From DASQPR01 sp963831705 (GTDB lineage Bacteria; Actinomycetota; Actinomycetes; Mycobacteriales; Micromonosporaceae), in contig CAWHRE010000010.1 in assembly GCA_963831705.1 (NCBI GenBank), forward strand, positions 1-64,000: DNA of 64,000 nucleotides, read 5' to 3'. The translations under genes and the position numbers were made by a program. Shown piece after piece: positions 59,035 to 64,000 of this stretch (within the stretch, counting starts at the first letter, position 1; every line of letters starts with the position of its first letter). The notes beneath the pieces are model-generated. The model had not been told where the DNA came from. It saw only the letters and a list, made by a program, of their open reading frames with translations, and made no database searches.

Positions 59035-61038
59035 TTACAGCATCTCCAACGGGTCGATTTGAATCCGGACCGGATCCGGGGCCTTCTTCGCGCTGCGTAC
59101 GCCGGAAGCCGCCCGGAGCGCGTCTGACAGCGCACGACCGGACGACCTGGGTACGCGTACCAGGAAGCGCTCTTGATCTTCGGGTAGCGGAACCGGGCCG
59201 AGGATCTCGGCGGCCTCCGGCAATCGAGCCGCCGCGAGCAGGTCCGCGACGGCGGCGGGTGTGCCGGTCAGCGACGCCATTCGAACGGTGGGCGGGAATC
59301 CGAGTTCGCGGCGTTCGGCAAGATCACGTGCGGCGAGCCAGCCGGCGTCGAAGCGCAGCAGCGCCTGGACCGCGGCGAGGCTGCCGTCGGCGACCACCAC
59401 GACTTTGCCGCCCATCGACGCGGGCAGGGCCAACGCGGCCGCCGCCATCCACCGGCGCAGCGTCTCCTCGCCCGCGCGCAGGTCCGCCCGGGTCAGCAGC
59501 GCCCACGTGTCGAGCAGCAGCACGGCGCCGTAACCACCACGTGCGACCACCGGCTCCGCGCCCGGCGTGGCGATCACGAGTGCGGCTTTCGCCTCGACCG
59601 TGGCCAGCACACCGTCGCGGCCGGACGTCCGGACCGGTACGTCCGCGAACACTCGCCCCAGCTCCTCCGCGGTCCGCCGGGCACCGACGATCGACGCGCG
59701 CAGGCTGCGGCCACCGCAGGTCGGGCAGGCCCATCCGGCCGCCACGCGGGCACACCATCGGCAGATCGCCTGGCCGGTGGCCGAAGGCAGGCTGAGCGGG
59801 CCCTGGCAGTGCGGGCAACGGGCAGGCGCTCGGCACGTCGCACAGGCCACCGACGGCAGATACCCCCGCCTCGGCACCTGGACCAGCACCGGGAGGTCCG
59901 CGGCGAGCGCATCCCGGGCCGCTCGCCACGCCACGCCAGGCATGCGGGCCGCCGCCGCGTCCGGATCCCGTGGGTCATCACCGACGGCCGTGACCAGCGG
60001 CGCGGCGCGGCGGATCGCATCCCGCTCGGCGACGATCTCCTTGGCCCACCCGTTCTCGATCAGCTGCGCCGCCTCAACGGTTCGGGCAAACCCCCCGATC
60101 AGGACCGCCGCATCCTGCTGCTGCGCGCGGGTGAGAAGAACTTCACGAGCATGGGGGTACGGCGCTCGTGGCTCCGCGAGCGCGTCGTCGCCGTCGTCCC
60201 AGATCACGACGAGACCGAGGTCTTGTACGGGCGCGAAACAGGCGGCCCGGTTGCCGATCACAACGCGTACGTCGCCGCGGAGCGCGCTCAGGAATCGTCG
60301 ATACCGCTCTTCCGGTCCGATCGCAGCCGACAGCGCGACATGCCCGAGCGGGCCGAGAGCGTCGGTGAGCGGGCTGAGAGCGTCGGTGAGCGCCGCGTCA
60401 AGGCGATCCAGGTCGCGGGAGTCCGCGACGACGACGAGCGCCCCACGTCCACTGTGGAGGGTTGCGGTCACCGCCTCGGCGACGCGGGCCGGCCAGTCCT
60501 CGCCCGGGAGAGCCGTCCAGACCGCGCGCGCCGCCCGTCGGCCGGCCAGAGCGTGAAGGAACGCCGGACCGGTCGCGTACGAGTTCCAGCCGTTCGCCAC
60601 GAGATCCGACGGTGGCGCCGACGCAGCTAGACGCCCGGTGGCGTCTTCGGCGGCGCCTACGCGTCCGGCATGCGATGCTCGGACTTCCCCGGCCGGCGGT
60701 TTCGATTCTGCGCGGGCATGACGGGGTGGCACCGCCAGACGAAGCACATCGGCCAGCGTGCCGGCATAGCGATCCGCGATCGCGCGGGCCAGCCGGGCCA
60801 CCTCCGGGGAGACGACGCGCACCGGTGACACGAGCTTCTCGATATACGCGAGCTTGCCGGCATGCTCGGACGCGTCCACACGTTCGAGCACGATGCCGTC
60901 GAGAAGTTGGCCGGAGAACCGCACCCGGACCCGGGTGCCCGGCTGTGCGTCCTGGTCGAGCGCGGTCGGAACGAGATAGTCGAAGAGCCGGTCGAGGTGT
61001 GCCAACCCGACGTCCACGCAGACCCGGGCGACCGGCAA
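59035..61038 (-). CDS. priA: PriA-like primosomal protein N', helicase motifs lost
   Basis: 667 residues from TTG 61038; an in-frame repeat-rich extension probably reaches 61304 if a one-base gap near 61197 is closed. The N-terminal 3'-DNA-binding domain is PVARVCVDVGLAHLDRLFDY. The Walker A position reads LHSGRGALVVVADSRDLDRL with no GxGKT, and the Walker B region WDDGDDALAEPRAPYPHARE lacks DEEH. Zinc-binding Cys pairs remain (CATCRAPARCPHC, CRWC, CPTCGG), as does the C-terminal domain. Actinobacterial PriA proteins are known to lack an intact ATPase site, so a structural primosome role is likely. Confidence 0.88.
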   Translation of the reverse strand: MPVARVCVDVGLAHLDRLFDYLVPTALDQDAQPGTRVRVRFSGQLLDGIVLERVDASEHAGKLAYIEKLVSPVRVVSPEVARLARAIADRYAGTLADVLRLAVPPRHARAESKPPAGEVRASHAGRVGAAEDATGRLAASAPPSDLVANGWNSYATGPAFLHALAGRRAARAVWTALPGEDWPARVAEAVTATLHSGRGALVVVADSRDLDRLDAALTDALSPLTDALGPLGHVALSAAIGPEERYRRFLSALRGDVRVVIGNRAACFAPVQDLGLVVIWDDGDDALAEPRAPYPHAREVLLTRAQQQDAAVLIGGFARTVEAAQLIENGWAKEIVAERDAIRRAAPLVTAVGDDPRDPDAAAARMPGVAWRAARDALAADLPVLVQVPRRGYLPSVACATCRAPARCPHCQGPLSLPSATGQAICRWCARVAAGWACPTCGGRSLRASIVGARRTAEELGRVFADVPVRTSGRDGVLATVEAKAALVIATPGAEPVVARGGYGAVLLLDTWALLTRADLRAGEETLRRWMAAAALALPASMGGKVVVVADGSLAAVQALLRFDAGWLAARDLAERRELGFPPTVRMASLTGTPAAVADLLAAARLPEAAEILGPVPLPEDQERFLVRVPRSSGRALSDALRAASGVRSAKKAPDPVRIQIDPLEML

Positions 61039-61109
61039 CGTGGCGGCAGGCGCACGCTCCTTGGCCTTGCGGCTCGGTGCCTTGGGGCTTGCCGACTTGG
61101 GACTTGCCG

Positions 61110-61350
61110 GGCTGTGGGTTGCCGACTTGCGGGTCGGCGCGCTGGCGGTCGGCGCGTCACGGGTCGGCGCGCTGGCGGTCGGCGCGTCACGGGTCGGGCG
61201 CTGGCGGTCGGCGCGTCACGGGTCGGGACACTGGCGGTCGGCGCGTCACGGGTCGGGACACTGGCGGTCGGTGCGTCACGGGTCTGCGCGCTGGCGTTCG
61301 CCACATCACGGGTCTGCGCGCTGGCGGTCGGCGCGTCACTGGTCTGGACA
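61110..61350 (-). repeat. 30-bp tandem repeats encoding a (TRDAPTASAP)n-like tail, with a one-base gap
   Basis: About seven copies of a 30-bp unit (GGTCGGCGCGCTGGCG / GTCGGCGCGTCACG on plus) translate on the minus strand as TRDAPTASVP/TRDAPTASAP. They run into the K/P/S-rich SPKSASPKAPSRKAKERAPA, which is in frame with priA. One unit has GGTCGGGCGCTGG instead of GGTCGGCGCGCTGG (near 61197), which breaks the frame between the distal repeats and priA. Confidence 0.7.
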
Positions 61351-61521
61351 CGTCGCCGGTCGACGCGTCGCGCCGGGTCAGTGGCGGTTCAGCACCGCGG
61401 CGCCCGGCGCCTTCCGGGCTGCCCCAGACGTCGGCGCCGATCAGCGCATCCGCATCCACGGCCGGGTCCCTCACGGCGCTAAGTCTCTCCCGCCTGCCTG
61501 ACACAACCAAACACCGCAAGC

Positions 61522-61947
61522 GGTGATCACCGATCTTGGACGCCCACAGCGGCCATTTCTCCATGATCAGAGCACTGGACAGCCCATCGCACCACGATGT
61601 GCGATCTTCCGGCCCGGAAAAGCGCGACCGCTGCGTACGCGAACGCGAGCGCTCACCGGAAGACCCGGCTTGCGCTCAATCGGCCCGGTGGCATCTACCG
61701 TCCCACGCGAAGATCTCGAATCTTTGGCCGCACCCACCGGAGACCTCAGATCTTGGCCGCACCCACGCGAAGATTTCGAATCTTGGCCGCACTCACGGCG
61801 AAGATCTCGGATCTTGGCCGCACCCGCCGGGAGATCTCAGATCTTGGTCAGATCAGCGCGTGGATCTCGGATCTTGGAAGGTGTGGCGACTCAATGCTGG
61901 GATCTTGGCGAAATGGCAGCTGTCGGCGTCCAAGATCGACGATCACC
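61522..61947. repeat. Inverted-repeat-bounded noncoding element with internal ~30-bp tandem repeats
   Basis: Ends 61522-61568 and 61901-61947 are inverted copies, 41 of 47 positions matching (core CGATCTTGGACGCC and GCCATTTC). Inside, six units start at 61711, 61741, 61771, 61802, 61832 and 61862 (consensus AGATCTCGGATCTTGGCCGC followed by ACCCACGCGA), each with a small AGATCTC/GATCT dyad. No ORF in the element looks coding. Confidence 0.8.
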
Positions 61948-62034
61948 GCCCGGTGGCCCGGTTGCGGTGCGGCGGGCTAGCCGAGGGCCGGACGTGGCAG
62001 AGGCCAGGCCGCGCACCGCGCGGACCGGACATGG

Positions 62035-62071
62035 CGGAAGCCCGGTCGCGCGTAGCGCGGCCGGGCTTCCG
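62035..62071 (-). terminator. metK terminator hairpin
   Basis: CGGAAGCCCGG (62035-62045) pairs with CCGGGCTTCCG (62061-62071), with an inner CGCG/CGCG stem, 9 nt beyond the metK stop. No U-tract, but the stem is very GC-rich. Confidence 0.75.
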
Positions 62072-62080
62072 TGAACTTGC

Positions 62081-63274
62081 TCAGGCGCCTGCGGCGGCCT
62101 TCAGATCGGCCACTCGGTCGGTCCGCTCCCACGTCAGGTCGGGAAGTTCCCGGCCGAAGTGACCGTACGCAGCGGTCTGCTGGTAGATCGGGCGCAGAAG
62201 GTCGAGATCACGGATGATCGCGGCCGGACGAAGGTCGAACACCTCGGAGATCGCCTTCTCGATCCGGTCGACCGGAACGACCTCGGTACCGAACGTCTCG
62301 ACGAACAGGCTGACCGGCTTCGCCTTGCCGATCGCGTACGCGACCTGGACCTCACAACGCTCGGCCAGACCAGCGGCGACGATGTTCTTCGCAACCCAAC
62401 GCATCGCGTACGCCGCGGAGCGGTCCACCTTCGAGGGGTCCTTGCCGGAGAAGGCGCCGCCGCCGTGGCGGGCGTAGCCGCCGTACGTGTCGACGATGAT
62501 CTTGCGGCCGGTGAGGCCGGCGTCGCCCATCGGGCCACCGATCTCGAAGCGACCGGTCGGGTTCACCAGCAGGCGGTAACCCTCGGTGTCGAGGCCGAGC
62601 GCCTCCAGCTCGGGCGCGATGACGTGCTCGCGCACGTCCGGCGTCAACAGCGACTCAAGCGAGATGTCCGGCGCGTGCTGCGACGAGACGACGACCGTGT
62701 TCAGGCGAACCGGCTTGAAGCCTTCGTACTCGATGGTGACCTGGGTCTTGCCGTCTGGGCGCAGGTACGGAACCGTGCCGTCCTTGCGAACTGCGGACAG
62801 GCGGCGGGCCAGCCGGTGCGCAAGCGCGATCGGCAGCGGCATCAGTTCCGGCGTCTCCGAGCAGGCGAAGCCGAACATCATGCCCTGGTCGCCCGCGCCC
62901 TGCGAGTCGAGTACGTGATCCGAGTCGCCCGTACGCAGCTCGATCGCGGAATCGACGCCCTGCGCGATGTCCGGCGACTGCGATCCGATCGCGATGTTCA
63001 CGCCGCACGAAGCGCCGTCGAAGCCCTTCTTCGAAGAGTCGTAGCCGATCCGCAGGATCGTCTCGCGCACGATCGTGGGGATGTCCACGTACGCCTTCGT
63101 CGTCACCTCACCGGCGACGTGCACCTGGCCGGTGGTGATCAGGGTTTCTACCGCGACCCGGCTCCGCGGGTCCTCGGCAAGAAGGGCGTCCAGGACGCCG
63201 TCGCTGATCTGGTCAGCAATCTTGTCCGGGTGGCCTTCGGTAACCGACTCAGACGTAAACAAGCGGCGTGCCAC
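62081..63274 (-). CDS. metK: S-adenosylmethionine synthetase
   Basis: 397 residues from GTG 63274 (SD AAGGAG). N-terminal MARRLFTSESVTEGHPDKIA, the signature GAGDQGMMFGFACSETPELM, the P-loop-like second signature GGGAFSGKDPSKVDRSAAYA and the C-terminal DLRPAAIIRDLDLLRPIYQQ are all present. It makes SAM from Met and ATP. The ~150-bp upstream gap contains no recognisable SAM riboswitch; TTGACC near 63410 is a weak -35 candidate. coaBC lies upstream on the same strand, as in mycobacteria. Confidence 0.97.
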   Translation of the reverse strand: MARRLFTSESVTEGHPDKIADQISDGVLDALLAEDPRSRVAVETLITTGQVHVAGEVTTKAYVDIPTIVRETILRIGYDSSKKGFDGASCGVNIAIGSQSPDIAQGVDSAIELRTGDSDHVLDSQGAGDQGMMFGFACSETPELMPLPIALAHRLARRLSAVRKDGTVPYLRPDGKTQVTIEYEGFKPVRLNTVVVSSQHAPDISLESLLTPDVREHVIAPELEALGLDTEGYRLLVNPTGRFEIGGPMGDAGLTGRKIIVDTYGGYARHGGGAFSGKDPSKVDRSAAYAMRWVAKNIVAAGLAERCEVQVAYAIGKAKPVSLFVETFGTEVVPVDRIEKAISEVFDLRPAAIIRDLDLLRPIYQQTAAYGHFGRELPDLTWERTDRVADLKAAAGA

Positions 63275-63426
63275 GGTGCTCCTTCGACAGTAATTCGCGG
63301 CTCAGATAACTCATCGTTGAGCGTTGGACAAAATCTTACGCAGAAGTTTCCCATAGATCTGAATGCAGCGACGCTACATGGTCAAGGGCTCCCGCGCGAC
63401 CGTGACCCAGCTTAACGCCCCGCTGG

Positions 63427-64000
63427 TCACCGTTCCGACGACATCCGCGCGACGACGAGATCCCACACGGCGTCCGCCAGCGCGGCCTTCGAGCGTTGGT
63501 CGAGCACGGTGGTTGTCCCGTCCGTCGCAAGCACGGTCGCGGCGTTCACATCCTGTCCGAACGCCTTGTCCATGCCGACCTCGTTGATCACGATCAGATC
63601 GGCGCGCTTGCGGACGAGCTTGCCGTGTCCGTTGGCCACCGCGTCGTCGGTCTCGGCCGCGAACGCGACGAGCAGCTGGCCAGGGCGTTTGCGGGCGCCG
63701 AACTCGGCGGCGATGTCCGGGTTCGTGGCGAGTTCGATGATCGGCGCCGAGCCGTCGGACTGCTTCTTGATCTTGCTGGTCGCGTACGCGGTCGGCCGAA
63801 AATCGGCCGGCGCCGCCGCCATCACGACGACGTCCGCCTCCGAGCCGGCCGAAAGCGTCGCCATACGCAGCTCTTCGGTGGTACCTACCCGGATGATCTC
63901 GGCACCGGCGGGATCGGGCAGAGAGACGTTCGCGGCGATGATCGTCACACGGGCACCGCGAGCCACGGCGGTACGGGCGAATGCATAACCCTGCTTGCCC
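63427..64000 (-). CDS. coaBC: CoaBC (phosphopantothenoylcysteine synthetase domain), 5' part outside window
   Basis: The frame is open to the window edge (GKQGYAFARTAVARGARVTI), so about 190 C-terminal residues are visible. They form the CoaB half: VTIIAANVSLPDPAGAEIIR, VVVMAAAPADFRPTAYATSK, the CTP-binding/dimer region IIELATNPDIAAEFGARKRP and LIVINEVGMDKAFGQDVNAA. CoaB links cysteine to 4'-phosphopantothenate in CoA synthesis. The CoaC half and true start lie beyond 64000. Confidence 0.93.
   Translation of the reverse strand, partial: GKQGYAFARTAVARGARVTIIAANVSLPDPAGAEIIRVGTTEELRMATLSAGSEADVVVMAAAPADFRPTAYATSKIKKQSDGSAPIIELATNPDIAAEFGARKRPGQLLVAFAAETDDAVANGHGKLVRKRADLIVINEVGMDKAFGQDVNAATVLATDGTTTVLDQRSKAALADAVWDLVVARMSSER

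Noticed and set aside
61187..61564. 125-aa minus-strand ORF beginning MEKWPLWASK
   Set aside because: Runs from the noncoding inverted repeat into the priA repeat region in the wrong frame; low complexity.
63275..63426. SAM riboswitch before metK
   Set aside because: None of the conserved SAM-I/SAM-II/SAM-IV core segments could be found in the 150-bp gap.

Overview
The window is high-GC actinobacterial (Actinomycetota) chromosome. From about 9.6 kb to the right edge it carries actinobacterial housekeeping blocks in a familiar order: tyrS and mpg with a TPR protein and a HAD phosphatase, the arginine cluster, pheST, infC-rpmI-rplT, hisE-hisG, the rib operon, rpe-rsmB-fmt-def-priA, then metK and coaBC. 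Nearly all of it lies on the minus strand, with short or overlapping (ATGA/GTGA) junctions. I cannot place the organism below phylum from sequence reading alone.

The first ~9.5 kb is different. Almost every protein gene there (GHKL ATPase, its neighbour, integrase, response regulator, histidine kinase, ABC permease, ABC ATPase, histidine phosphatase) is broken by one to several single-base frame jumps, although conserved motifs continue across frames. The homing-endonuclease-associated repeat protein at the left edge is a type I associate with Thermoleophilia (Solirubrobacterales). Either this is a low-quality stretch or the contig is a chimera joined near 9.5-9.66 kb. Within it, 1-4.7 kb looks like one end of an integrative element (GHKL ATPase, small HTH protein, tyrosine recombinase) abutting the 3' end of tRNA-Glu(CTC). 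Next come tRNA-Leu(CAG), a NarL-type two-component system and a two-gene ABC exporter.

9.6-25 kb: an SCP2-domain protein, a HAD phosphatase, and a TPR protein with about 32 tandem RDDRPR-type repeats and a poly-acidic tail. An rRNA operon (16S-23S-5S, minus strand) follows, then tyrS, a DUF574 methyltransferase remnant, mpg and an alpha/beta hydrolase. A HemK-like methyltransferase and a class IV aminotransferase diverge from one 23-bp palindrome, and a sulfotransferase-like gene overlaps the aminotransferase tail to tail.

25-33 kb: argC-B-D-F-R-G-H, without the argJ usually found between argC and argB, with ARG-box-like palindromes upstream of argC and a palindrome upstream of argG. 33-44 kb: accessory membrane and secreted proteins, a large LuxR-type ATPase regulator, an MFS transporter, pheST and an rRNA methyltransferase. 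44-54.3 kb: infC (apparent ATC start, leader with a terminator-like hairpin)-rpmI-rplT, a PH-domain protein, hisEG, a SigE-type sigma factor with a GerMN-domain partner, a methyltransferase and the FMN-riboswitch-controlled ribD-ribC-ribBA-ribH operon. 54.3-64 kb: a GGDEF-type response regulator, rpe, rsmB, fmt, def, a helicase-dead priA, a noncoding repeat-rich element, metK and the 3' part of coaBC.

Three intergenic repeat families stand out: a 61-bp palindrome (three copies, each just after a stop codon), TTCACGATC-type hairpins in front of the PH-domain gene, and a 426-bp inverted-repeat-bounded block enclosing ~30-bp tandem repeats before metK.
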